43,805 bases of DNA from Geodermatophilus ruber. GTDB taxonomy: Bacteria > Actinomycetota > Actinomycetes > Mycobacteriales > Geodermatophilaceae. The position numbers were made by a program, and so were the translations under genes. Shown here in pieces: positions 16,133-23,193 of this stretch; within the stretch, counting starts at the first letter, position 1; each line of letters opens with the position of its first letter. The stretch spans positions 1 through 43,805 of the forward strand of contig NZ_FOSW01000007.1 in NCBI RefSeq assembly GCF_900114385.1. Reading direction: 5' to 3'. Under the pieces are notes generated by a model. That model made no database searches, was not told where the DNA came from, and saw only the letters and a program-made list of their open reading frames with translations.

Positions 16133-17488
16133 TCAGCTCCCCAGCCGCGCGAGCGCGTCCTGCGCGGCCAGCGCGATCGGCTCGTTGAGCGCCCCGATGG
16201 GCGGCGAGTAGACGTTCTCCATCGTGGCCAGGTCGCGCAGCGTGATGCCCGTGCGCACGGCCATCGCCAGGAAGTCGGCCCGCTCCTTGATCCCCTCTCC
16301 GCCCACCATCTGCGCCCCGATCAGCCGCAGCCGGTCGGGCTCGGCGAGCAGCTTGACCATGACCGGCTTCACGTCGGGGTAGTAGCGGGCGCGGGAGATG
16401 CCCTGCGCCTGGCCGGTCACGAACGGGATGCCCAGCGCGGTCGCCAGCGTCTCGCTGAAGGAGACCCCGCCGATCATCCACGTGCCGGCGACCATCGCCC
16501 AGGGCACGTACACCGGCTGGTAGGCCCGCCGTCCGCCGGCGGCGTTGACCCCGGCGACCTTGCCCTGCGCGTACGCGTGGCTGCCGGACAGCCCCTGGAT
16601 CGGCACGTTGCTGACCCCGTGCGGGATCTCCGCGCAGTCCCCGGACGCCCAGATGCCGGGCACCGAGGTGGCCATCGTCTCGTCGACGGCGAACCCGCCG
16701 GCCGAGCCGACGGCGAGCCCGGCGGCCGCACCGAGGTCGGTGCGCGGCTCCTTGTGGGTGCACACGACGACCAGATCGCAGGGGATCTCGCCGTCGGTGG
16801 TGGCGACGGCGCGCACCTGCCCGTTCCCGTCGCCGCGGATCGCCTCGAGCTTGGTGTTGAAGTGCAGCCAGGCACCCATCTCCCGCCAGGACTCCTCCAC
16901 CGGCGCGACGATGTCGGGGTCGGTGGCCATCGACAGCGCCCACGGGCCCGGGTCGACCAGGTGGGTCTCGATGCCGCGGTGGCACAGCGCGGTGACCATC
17001 TCCATGCCCAGCGGGCCGGCCTCGAGGACGACGGCGCTGCGCACCTCCTCGAGCACCTCGTGCCACCGCATCGCCTCGCGGATGTTCTTCATGTAGTAGA
17101 TGCCGGCGAGGTCGGCACCCGGGACGTCGGGCCGGCCGTAGTCCCAGCCGGTGGCGATCACCAGCGCGTCGTAGGGCACCGGGGGGCCGTCGCCGACGCG
17201 CACGTTGCGCCCGCGCGGGTCGATCGCCCGCACCGGGGTCCGGTAGCGGATGTCGATGCCGGCGTCGGCGTACTGCTCCTTGGTGCCGAGGAACAACCGG
17301 GCGAAGTCGGGGATCTCACCGCCGTGCACGTAGGGGATCCCGCACGGGCTGTAGGCGGCGTCCTCGTATTCGGTGTAGACGGTGATCTCGGCGTCCCGGT
17401 CGGTGCCCCGCGCCGCACCCGCGGCGCCGATGCCCGCGGCCCCGCCCCCGACGATCACGATGCGCCGTGAACTGGTGCGCTCGGCCAC
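16133..17488 (-). CDS. FAD-dependent pyridine nucleotide-disulfide oxidoreductase (NADH oxidase/CoA-disulfide reductase type)
   Basis: A 451-residue flavoprotein. The FAD-binding IVIVGGGAAGIGAAGAAR lies at residues 10-27, and AYSPCGIPYVHGG places the single redox-active Cys49 typical of NADH oxidase, NADH peroxidase and CoA-disulfide reductase. The NAD(P)-binding motif is partly degenerate: VVLEAGPLGMEMVTAL has Glu-Ala in place of the first glycine of GxGxxG. The C-terminal FAD motif ATSVPGIWASGDCAE and the dimerisation domain follow. GTG 17488 is supported by AAGGAGGCCCTC; the ATG upstream at 17581 overlaps the promoter. It leads the leftward gene set with the Sll0783-family and nitrile hydratase genes. 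It may recycle a thiol or reduce oxygen; substrate unknown. Confidence 0.85.
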   Translation of the reverse strand: MAERTSSRRIVIVGGGAAGIGAAGAARGTDRDAEITVYTEYEDAAYSPCGIPYVHGGEIPDFARLFLGTKEQYADAGIDIRYRTPVRAIDPRGRNVRVGDGPPVPYDALVIATGWDYGRPDVPGADLAGIYYMKNIREAMRWHEVLEEVRSAVVLEAGPLGMEMVTALCHRGIETHLVDPGPWALSMATDPDIVAPVEESWREMGAWLHFNTKLEAIRGDGNGQVRAVATTDGEIPCDLVVVCTHKEPRTDLGAAAGLAVGSAGGFAVDETMATSVPGIWASGDCAEIPHGVSNVPIQGLSGSHAYAQGKVAGVNAAGGRRAYQPVYVPWAMVAGTWMIGGVSFSETLATALGIPFVTGQAQGISRARYYPDVKPVMVKLLAEPDRLRLIGAQMVGGEGIKERADFLAMAVRTGITLRDLATMENVYSPPIGALNEPIALAAQDALARLGS

Positions 17489-17523
17489 GAGGGCCTCCTT
17501 CGGCGGGATGGGACCCGCTGTGC

Positions 17524-17541
17524 CGTTCAGCATGGAGAACG
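17524..17541. promoter_or_regulatory. Inverted repeat, candidate operator of the XRE-cupin regulator
   Basis: CGTTC-AGCATGGA-GAACG is a perfect 5-bp inverted repeat in the 128-base region between the flavoprotein gene and the divergent regulator. It begins about five bases downstream of the expected leftward transcription start and overlaps the -35 of a possible rightward promoter. Binding there would affect both genes. The repeat is short, so chance is not excluded. Confidence 0.35.
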
Positions 17542-17552
17542 AGGCGTGCACT

Positions 17553-17581
17553 ATCCTCAGCAGGCCGCCCAGTGACGTCAA
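17553..17581 (-). promoter_or_regulatory. Candidate leftward promoter of the flavoprotein/nitrile hydratase set
   Basis: On the minus strand TTGACG (17576-17581) is followed after exactly 17 bases by GAGGAT (17553-17558). This is close to the actinobacterial TTGACN-N17-TAGGAT form. The predicted start near 17546 gives a leader of about 58 bases to the GTG at 17488. On the opposite strand TTCAGC (17526-17531), 17 bases, CACTAT (17549-17554) could drive the regulator, so the two promoters would overlap face to face. Confidence 0.4.
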
Positions 17582-17616
17582 GGGGCCCGACGACGGCCGC
17601 GCGCGAAGGGCGAGAG

Positions 17617-18192
17617 ATGACCGAGGACCTCACCCGCATCGTCTCGGGGATCGGCCCCAAGCTGCGCGCGCTGCGCAAGCAGGCCGGTCTGTCCCTCCAG
17701 CAGCTGGCCACCCGATCCGACGTCTCCGCCGCCGCGATCCACAAGATCGAGCAGAGCGGCATGGTCCCGACGATCACCACCCTGCTCAAACTCGCCGGGG
17801 CGCTCGGCCGCCCGGTGGCCTACTTCGTCGACGAGGAGGGGGTGCCCGCCGACCCGACGGTGTTCATCCGCGACGGCGAGCAGCGGCCGATCCTCACCTC
17901 GCACACCGGCATCGACCTGGCCGGGATCAGCGGCGCCTACGGGCGGTTCTTCCTGGCCGGTGCGCGGGCCACCGTCGTCCCCGGCGCCAGCAGCGGTGAG
18001 CGGGCGATGGAGCACCCCGGCGAGGAGCTGGTGTACCTGCTCGAGGGCGAGCTGGAGTTCGACGTCAACGGGCAGAGCTACTGCCTGCGCCCCGGCGACT
18101 CGCTGCACTTCCGCACCGTGCAGCCGCACTTCTGGCGCAACCCCGGCAGCGCCGATGCCGTCGCCCTCTGGATGGCCTTGCGCCCGCAGTAG
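17617..18192 (+). CDS. XRE-family transcriptional regulator with cupin sensor domain
   Basis: A 191-residue regulator. Residues 10-70 form a Xre/Cro helix-turn-helix: IGPKLRALRKQAGLSLQQLATRSDVSAAAIHKIEQSG, then TITTLLKLAGALGRPVAYFVDE. The C-terminal cupin domain carries EHPGEELVYLLEGELEFDVNG and RPGDSLHFRTVQPHFWRNPG; the first motif's usual HxH is reduced, so small-molecule rather than metal binding is possible. Such regulators (PuuR/SutR-like) often control adjacent amine, nitrogen or sulfur catabolism. It is divergent from the flavoprotein gene, which makes that gene set its likely target. Its stop codon is the first element of structured repeat copy 2. ATG 17617 follows GAAGGGCGAG. Confidence 0.88.
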   Translation: MTEDLTRIVSGIGPKLRALRKQAGLSLQQLATRSDVSAAAIHKIEQSGMVPTITTLLKLAGALGRPVAYFVDEEGVPADPTVFIRDGEQRPILTSHTGIDLAGISGAYGRFFLAGARATVVPGASSGERAMEHPGEELVYLLEGELEFDVNGQSYCLRPGDSLHFRTVQPHFWRNPGSADAVALWMALRPQ

Positions 18193-18251
18193 AAGGACCC
18201 CGCTGCTCCCCACCGCTCGCACGCTCGCGGTGGGCCCCTGCAGCGGGGCCG
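18191..18251 (+). repeat. Structured intergenic repeat, copy 2 (terminator-like)
   Basis: It begins inside the TAG stop of the regulator (AGAAGGACCCC) and ends GCAGCGGGGCCG. It holds nested perfect stems: CCCCGCTGC pairs with GCAGCGGGG, and inside it CCCACCGC pairs with GCGGTGGG. Relative to copy 1 an extra G in the left outer arm is matched by an extra C in the right arm, which preserves pairing. It lies between convergent genes and could terminate both transcripts. Confidence 0.75.
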
Positions 18252-18261
18252 TTCCATGGCC

Positions 18262-18342
18262 TCACCAGGCCGGGGCGCGGTCGAGCGCGGGGTAGACCGT
18301 CAGGTGGGTGGCGCGGTGCACCCGCAGGCCGCGGACGGTCAT
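18262..18342 (-). CDS. Possible 26-residue peptide coupled to carbamate kinase
   Basis: ATG 18342 overlaps the carbamate kinase stop as ATGA, the coupling used by real operon genes nearby. The reading MTVRGLRVHRATHLTVYPAL ends in DRAPAW before TGA. It is too short for any family call and has no independent ribosome binding site, so it may be a remnant of a longer gene now ended by the structured repeat, or chance. Confidence 0.25.
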   Translation of the reverse strand: MTVRGLRVHRATHLTVYPALDRAPAW

Positions 18343-19298
18343 GGCACGTTCACCACCGGGACCGGGAAGCGCTCGATCTGGGTGCCCGCGCCGGGCACGC
18401 CCTCGGCGGCGGCCCGCAGCAGCCGCGCGGAGGTGATGATGGCGCGGTGCCCGCCGTCGCGCACGAAGGCCAGGGCCGCGGTGATCTTCGGCCCCATGCT
18501 GCCGGGCGGGAACTGCCCGGCGGCCAGGTGCTCCGCGGCCTGCTCGGGGTCGAGCCGGTGCACCGGCCGCTGCCGGGGGGTGCCGTGGTCGAGCAGCACG
18601 CAGTCGACGCCGGTGAGCAGGTAGAGCTCGTCGGCGCGCACCGCGGTGGCCATCGCGGCGGCGGCGAGGTCCTTGTCGACGACCGCGTCCAGCGGCGCCA
18701 TCGACCCGCCGTCCACGGCGATCCCTCCCCCGCCCGCGGCGAGCACGACGGCGCCGGCGGCGAGCAGCATGCGGACGGCGGAGAGCTCGACGATGCCGGT
18801 CGGCCGCGGCGAGGGCACCACCCGGCGCCACCCGCGGCCGGCGTCCTCGGCCACCGTCCAGCCGCGCTCGCGGGCCAGCGCCCCGGCCGCCGTCCGGTCG
18901 AGGAACGGGCCGATGGGCTTGGTGGGGTGGGTGAAGGCCGGGTCGGCGGGGTCGACGGCGACGTGCGTGACGACGCAGACGGCCAGCCCGGCGCCGCACT
19001 CCGCGTCGATCGCCCGGACCAGGACGCCGCCGAGCTGGGCCTGGGTCATCGCGGAGAGCTGGTGCAGCGGCTGCGCCGGCACGGTGGTGGCCGCCTCCTG
19101 CTGCAGCGCCAGGTTGCCGACCTGCGGGCCGTTGCCGTGCACGACGGCGACCCGCCGGCCGGCCCGCACCAGCCCCGCCAGGGCCGCGGCCATGTCCGCC
19201 GCGTTCGCCGCGATCTCCTCGGCGGTGCCGCGCTGGTCGGGCCGGGTGAGGGCGTTGCCCCCGACGGCGACGACAGCGGTGCCCGCTCGCGGCTGCAT
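18339..19298 (-). CDS. arcC: Carbamate kinase
   Basis: A 319-residue amino-acid-kinase-fold enzyme that interconverts ATP + carbamate and ADP + carbamoyl phosphate. Signature blocks are AVVAVGGNALTRPDQRG at the N-terminus, VVHGNGPQVGNLALQQEA, THPTKPIGPFLD, WRRVVPSPRPTGIVE, AAGGGGIAV, VVDKDLAAAAMA (ATP site) and GSMGPKITAALAFV. ATG 19298 is chosen because the first strand follows directly; the ribosome binding site is poor and a GTG one codon upstream is possible. No arginine deiminase or ornithine carbamoyltransferase is present, so this is not an ADI operon. Proximity to nitrile and nitrogen genes suggests ammonia or carbamate handling (inference). Confidence 0.92.
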   Translation of the reverse strand: MQPRAGTAVVAVGGNALTRPDQRGTAEEIAANAADMAAALAGLVRAGRRVAVVHGNGPQVGNLALQQEAATTVPAQPLHQLSAMTQAQLGGVLVRAIDAECGAGLAVCVVTHVAVDPADPAFTHPTKPIGPFLDRTAAGALARERGWTVAEDAGRGWRRVVPSPRPTGIVELSAVRMLLAAGAVVLAAGGGGIAVDGGSMAPLDAVVDKDLAAAAMATAVRADELYLLTGVDCVLLDHGTPRQRPVHRLDPEQAAEHLAAGQFPPGSMGPKITAALAFVRDGGHRAIITSARLLRAAAEGVPGAGTQIERFPVPVVNVP

Positions 19299-19300
19299 CA

Positions 19301-19351
19301 CGGCCGGTCCGCTCCGCGCCCGGCAGGCCCCGGCCGGTCCCGCTCCGCGCC
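19301..19351. repeat. Short direct repeat between divergent genes
   Basis: CGGCCGGTCC-GCTCCGCGCC (19301-19320) recurs as CGGCCGGTCCCGCTCCGCGCC (19331-19351) with one inserted C, a 30-base period. It lies immediately upstream of carbamate kinase and within the 125-base divergent spacer to the gene at 19424. It could be a regulator site array or a simple duplication. Confidence 0.4.
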
Positions 19352-19423
19352 GGGCCCCACCGGGCCGCGTCGGATAGGAGACGGCATGTTGATGATGGTT
19401 TACCGCCTGCCCGGAGGAGCGCA

Positions 19424-20122
19424 ATGAGCACCGACGCCGTCCCGCCGGATCCCTTCGCCGGGCCGGCTCCGGGTGCGCCGGACCCCGACGACGGCCCGGT
19501 GCCCACCCTGCTGGCCGCCTCCTGGGAGCAGGCCGAGGCCCGGCTCTACCCGGTCGTCCTGGAGCAGACGGAGGTCTACCAGCGGATCGTCCGGCTGGTC
19601 CGCGCGACCGCCGACCGCCTGCGGCTGCTCGGCCCCGGCACGAGCGCCCTGGTCGCGGCGGCCGAGCGGGGGCCGGAGCTGGTCGCCGCCGCCGTCGACG
19701 ACAGCGGCGTCCCGGCGGCGGGTCTGGACCTGGAGCTGCTCGCCCGCGCCGCGCTGGCGCTGCGCTACCGCGAGCTGCGCGGCGAGCAGGCCGCGCGGCG
19801 GCGGCTGCGCCGGCTCGGGGAGGGCCGCACCGCGGGCGCCGCCTGGGTGGTGGTGGAGGAGGCCGGCGACCCCGCGGGCGACCCGTTCCGCCCCTACTCC
19901 CGGCTCGAGGTGGCGTCCGCGAGCGGCCGGGGCGTGCTGGTCACGACCGCGCCCGACGACGCCTACCGCGCCGTCACCCACGCCGTCCGGCGGGTGCTCC
20001 TCGACCTCGGCACCGGCGAGGTCGAGGAGGACCCCGACGAGCCCGACGCGCTCCCCTGCGCCGACGCCGACGCGCGCGAGGCCACCGCCGCTGCTCTCCG
20101 GAGCCGGATCGCCAGCTTCTGA
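19424..20122 (+). CDS. Hypothetical protein, 232 residues
   Basis: I do not recognise this family. ATG 19424 follows CCCGGAGGAGCGCA, a strong ribosome binding site. The first 25 residues are Pro/Asp/Ala-rich and probably disordered. A helical block follows (SWEQAEARLYPVVLEQTEVYQRIVRLVRATADRLRLL and LELLARAALALRYRELRGEQAARRRLRRLG), then an alpha/beta part (GAAWVVVEEAGDPAGDPFRPYSRLEVA, VLVTTAPDDAYRAVTHAVRRVLLDLGTGEVE). An acidic linker and a short helix end it. There is no signal peptide or membrane segment. It is divergent from carbamate kinase and may share its regulation. Confidence 0.75.
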   Translation: MSTDAVPPDPFAGPAPGAPDPDDGPVPTLLAASWEQAEARLYPVVLEQTEVYQRIVRLVRATADRLRLLGPGTSALVAAAERGPELVAAAVDDSGVPAAGLDLELLARAALALRYRELRGEQAARRRLRRLGEGRTAGAAWVVVEEAGDPAGDPFRPYSRLEVASASGRGVLVTTAPDDAYRAVTHAVRRVLLDLGTGEVEEDPDEPDALPCADADAREATAAALRSRIASF

Positions 20123-20222
20123 CACGGGCCCCCGCCGGTCAGGTGGGCGCCGGCGTCGCCGAGGCCCCGCTGGGCTGCTTCCGCGCCGCCCTGCTCGACC
20201 TGGACGCGCGCCTGGCCGGCGG

Positions 20223-21140
20223 CTAGACCTCTCTCAGGTCACGCAGCGGGCCCCGATAGGGCGAGGAGGCCCGGCCCAGGACGTCGGGGATGCGGGCGGT
20301 GAACAGCCGGCCGGCGTCGGGCTGCTGCGCCCGCTGGTCGTCGGAGAGCCCCTCGGCGGCCGTGGTCACGACCAGGGTGTCCAGCAGAGGGCCGGCGAAG
20401 GCGCAGCCGCAGGTCCCGGTCACCGGCACGCGCACGATCTCCTCCAGCCCCCGCCGGGTGCTGTACCGGCGCACCTCCCCGGCGCCCTCCAGGGCGATCC
20501 AGAGATGACCCTCCCGGTCCACCGCCAGGCCGGCCGGGGTGCCGGGCTCGTCGTCGGCGAACTCGAGCAGCACCCGCGGCTCGCCCAGCGTGCCGAGGTC
20601 CACGTCGTAGTCGAAGGCGGTGACCGTGCGCGCGCCGGAGTCGGCGAGGTAGAGGACGTCGTCCTGCGGTGACCAGGCGATCCCGCTGCTGGCCGTCAGC
20701 CCGGTGAGGGCGACGCTGATCAGCCCGTCGAGGTCCACCCGGTACAGGGAGCCCGTCCCCGGCTCCCCCTGCAGGCCCGTCGTGCCGGCGAAGAACCGGC
20801 CGGCCCGGTCGCAGGCACCGTCGGTCATCCGGGTCCGCCCGGCGCCCTCCCCGGACAGGTCCAGCAGGAAGGTCACCTGCCCGTCCGGAGCCAGGTAGCG
20901 GAACCCGCCGCTGGTGGCCAGCAGCCAGCCGGGGCCCGTCGTGGGGGTGACCGCGGCCACCGGCTCGCCGACCGGCCGCATCGCCTGGTCGCCCACCGCG
21001 CCCGCCGGGTCGACCCGCGCCCAGCGCACCTGGCCGGCCGCGGAGTCCACCCAGAGCAGCTCGCCGTTCCCGTCGTCCCAGACCGGTCCCTCCCCGCGCC
21101 GGGAGGGGCGGACCGGCGCCGGCTGGGCATCGAGATGCAT
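20223..21140 (-). CDS. SMP-30/gluconolactonase-like beta-propeller with altered metal site
   Basis: A 305-residue six-bladed beta-propeller of the SMP-30/gluconolactonase/LRE family. GEGPVWDD retains the first metal ligand (Glu18 of human SMP30). The other three ligand or substrate positions differ: RMTDGACDRAGRFFAGT has Thr where family members have Asn103; SSGIAWSPQDDVLYLADSG has Ser in place of Asn154; TPAGLAVDREGHLWIA has Ala in place of Asp204. The fold is retained but classical lactonase chemistry is doubtful. ATG 21140 is used; a GTG at 21176 is possible. The gene lies 52 bases after the DUF2182 stop and may be cotranscribed with that pair. Confidence 0.8.
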   Translation of the reverse strand: MHLDAQPAPVRPSRRGEGPVWDDGNGELLWVDSAAGQVRWARVDPAGAVGDQAMRPVGEPVAAVTPTTGPGWLLATSGGFRYLAPDGQVTFLLDLSGEGAGRTRMTDGACDRAGRFFAGTTGLQGEPGTGSLYRVDLDGLISVALTGLTASSGIAWSPQDDVLYLADSGARTVTAFDYDVDLGTLGEPRVLLEFADDEPGTPAGLAVDREGHLWIALEGAGEVRRYSTRRGLEEIVRVPVTGTCGCAFAGPLLDTLVVTTAAEGLSDDQRAQQPDAGRLFTARIPDVLGRASSPYRGPLRDLREV

Positions 21141-21192
21141 CACAGAGCGGTTCTGCCCACCGCGCGGGACCGTCACACGACCGGCGGCGGCC

Positions 21193-22014
21193 TCACCGCG
21201 CCCCCATCGGGGTCATCCCGCCCATTCCCCCGTCCCCGGGGACGGTGAGGGCGGGGACGGCGTCGGGGACGGCGAGCAGCAGCACGCCGAGGACGAACAG
21301 GAACGCCGCCGTCCCCCAGGTGGCCACCCGGCGCCACGGCAGGGTCTTCTCCACGGCGATCAGCCCCGCGACGACGGCCATCCAGGCGACGCTCATGACG
21401 CCCAGCGCGAAGAGCGAGGCCATCAGCGCCCAGCAGCAGCCCACGCACCAGGCGCCGTTGTTCGCACCCATCCGGAGCGCGCCCCAGCGGCCGTCGCGCC
21501 ACGCCCCCAGCAGGAAGCCGAGCGGGCTGCGGCACTTGCCCAGGCAGACGTCCTTGAGGGGGGTCAGCTCGTAGACCGCGGCGACCAGGAGCGTGACACC
21601 GGCGGCCCAGCGGCCCGCGCGGTCCCACGCCAGCGCCCCGCCGGAGATCCGGGCCGCGACCGCCGCGAGCACGAATGCGCCCACCCCGGCGGCGGTCCAG
21701 GTGAGCAGGTACCCCGCCGCGAACAGCAGCGGCGACAGCGGTGAGCGCTGCCGGGTCATCCGGGAGTACAGCGCGATCGTCGGCGACACCGACGGGAACA
21801 TCATCGCGGCCATCATCACGACCCACACGCCGAGGAACCAGCCCAGCGAGCCCAGCGCGGTCCACGGACCGGTGTCCATGCCGCGCATCCGGTCGACCGT
21901 CCACCACCACCCGAGGGCGGCGAGGGCGAACAGCAGCGCGACCAGCCCCAGCCGGACGCGGGCCGCGGCGAACGCCGGGGCGAGGCTCTCGCCGGGGCGG
22001 AGTCGCTGCTGCAC
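21193..22014 (-). CDS. DUF2182 predicted metal-binding membrane protein
   Basis: A 273-residue protein with about seven to eight transmembrane helices. Typical DUF2182 blocks are WWWTVDRMRGMDTGPWTALGSLGWFLGVWVVMMAAMMFPS, YELTPLKDVCLGKCRSPLGF and RMGANNGAWCVGCCWALM. The Met-rich helix and the Cys pairs CLGKC and CVGCC give the family its predicted metal-binding label. GTG 22014 lies 13 bases after the DUF1326 stop, with CGGAGC upstream. The C-terminus is Gly/Met-rich (GGMGGMTPMGAR), again suggestive of soft-metal binding. Its function is unknown; the DUF1326-DUF2182 pair is a recurrent actinobacterial unit. Confidence 0.85.
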   Translation of the reverse strand: MQQRLRPGESLAPAFAAARVRLGLVALLFALAALGWWWTVDRMRGMDTGPWTALGSLGWFLGVWVVMMAAMMFPSVSPTIALYSRMTRQRSPLSPLLFAAGYLLTWTAAGVGAFVLAAVAARISGGALAWDRAGRWAAGVTLLVAAVYELTPLKDVCLGKCRSPLGFLLGAWRDGRWGALRMGANNGAWCVGCCWALMASLFALGVMSVAWMAVVAGLIAVEKTLPWRRVATWGTAAFLFVLGVLLLAVPDAVPALTVPGDGGMGGMTPMGAR

Positions 22015-22027
22015 CGAGGCGCTCCGG

Positions 22028-22630
22028 TCAGCCCGACCAGGAGAACTCGGCGGTCGACAGGCCGGTCTTCCCCTCGTAGCGGATGCCGAAGGCATCGATC
22101 CGGGAGCGTCGCGCCTCGGCCATCGTGAGGTCCGGCGCGACCGGGTGGAACATGCCGTCGAACCGGACCGGCCGGCCGTCCTCCTTCCCGAACGGCACGA
22201 TGTCCTCGACCTCGAAGTCGATGACGTCCCCGACGCGGACGCTGTGCCGCAGCCCGTCGTCCCGGACCTCGATCGCCGCCCGCTCGACCCCGACCACCTC
22301 GCCGACGAGCGGCGCGAGTGCGGCCATCGGGCCGCCGAGCTGCCCGCCGAAGACCTGGACCAGCTTGTCCAACTGCTCCTCGCTCGCCTGGTCGTCGACG
22401 AAGACCCCAAGCCGCCAGTTCCCCTCGGTCATCACCTTCGGGGTGTCCGCGATCAGCGCCACCCGGCGGCCGCCGATGTCGGTGCCGTCCACCTCGCCGG
22501 TGCGGATGCTGAACACCAGGGTGACCCGGCAGAAGTCGTACGTGGCGCCGTGGTCCAGGCTGAGGTTGCACGGGCACATCAGCTCGCACGAGCAGGTCTC
22601 GACGTAGCTGCCCCTGAGGTTCCACGCCAT
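22028..22630 (-). CDS. DUF1326 domain-containing protein (paralogue 2)
   Basis: A 200-residue DUF1326 protein starting MAWNLRGSYVETCSCELMCP and continuing with CN, so the CSC...CPC cysteine motif is at residues 13-21. FVDDQASEEQLDKLVQVFGGQLGG and FHPVAPDLTMAEARRS follow. ATG 22630 is preceded by GGAGGGAGCCTTCG. Compared with the first DUF1326 protein at 942-1586, the cysteine motif and the VFLDD/VFVDD and FGGQ blocks agree while the C-terminal third differs. The DUF2182 gene follows after 13 bases on the same strand, so the two products probably act together at the membrane. Confidence 0.87.
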   Translation of the reverse strand: MAWNLRGSYVETCSCELMCPCNLSLDHGATYDFCRVTLVFSIRTGEVDGTDIGGRRVALIADTPKVMTEGNWRLGVFVDDQASEEQLDKLVQVFGGQLGGPMAALAPLVGEVVGVERAAIEVRDDGLRHSVRVGDVIDFEVEDIVPFGKEDGRPVRFDGMFHPVAPDLTMAEARRSRIDAFGIRYEGKTGLSTAEFSWSG

Positions 22631-22787
22631 CGAAGGCTCCCTCCGCGGGCCGCCAGTGTCCAACCGGCGGCGGAGAGCGGTCAACCGCCTCGGCATCGGC
22701 GGATCGACCGATGCGCACGGCCGCCGGGCGGCCCTAGCGTCGACAGACGCCGACGACGGCGTCGCGAGCGGCTCGGAGGGCGCAGCG

Positions 22788-23165
22788 TTGGACTACCAGA
22801 CGTTCACCAGGACCGCGGCCCAGCGGGCCGGCGTGCCCGAGGAGATGGCCGAGCGGATCGAACACGCCACGCTCGAGGTCCTCGCCGACCGGATCAGCGG
22901 CGGTGAAGCGGAGGACCTGGCCGCCCAGCTGCCGGCAGAGCTCAAGGAGTGGCTGCGCCCCCCGCGGGAGGAGGCCGAGGCGTTCGACGTCGACGAGTTC
23001 GTGCGTCGCGTCGCGGCCCGGGGTCACGTGGACCCCGCCGAGGCCCGGACCGGCGCCGCCGCCGTTCTGCTCACGGTGCGCGAGGCGGTCACCCCCGGGG
23101 AGTTCGACGACGTCCTGTCCCAGCTGCCGCAGGAGTACCGGGAGCTGGTCGGCCCCTGGGCCTGA
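22788..23165 (+). CDS. DUF2267 domain-containing protein (paralogue 2)
   Basis: A 125-residue DUF2267 protein. TTG 22788 is taken as the start because GGAGGGCGCAGCG is ideally spaced before it and the family helix DYQTFTRTAAQRAG begins at once. MAERIEHATLEVLADRISGGEAEDLAAQLPAELKEWL, EAFDVDEFVRRVA and VTPGEFDDVLSQLPQEYREL follow. It is very similar to the protein at 13071. It is divergent from the DUF1326/DUF2182 pair and 28 bases upstream of the double-domain paralogue, with which it probably forms an operon. Confidence 0.87.
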   Translation: MDYQTFTRTAAQRAGVPEEMAERIEHATLEVLADRISGGEAEDLAAQLPAELKEWLRPPREEAEAFDVDEFVRRVAARGHVDPAEARTGAAAVLLTVREAVTPGEFDDVLSQLPQEYRELVGPWA

Positions 23166-23193
23166 GGACACCGAGCGGGACGGAGACCCTGCC

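Noticed and set aside
20143..20226. GTG frame of 27 residues ending AALLDLDARLAGG, its TAG overlapping the SMP-30 stop
   Set aside because: It looks slightly protein-like and may be a gene remnant, but it is too short and lacks a ribosome binding site.
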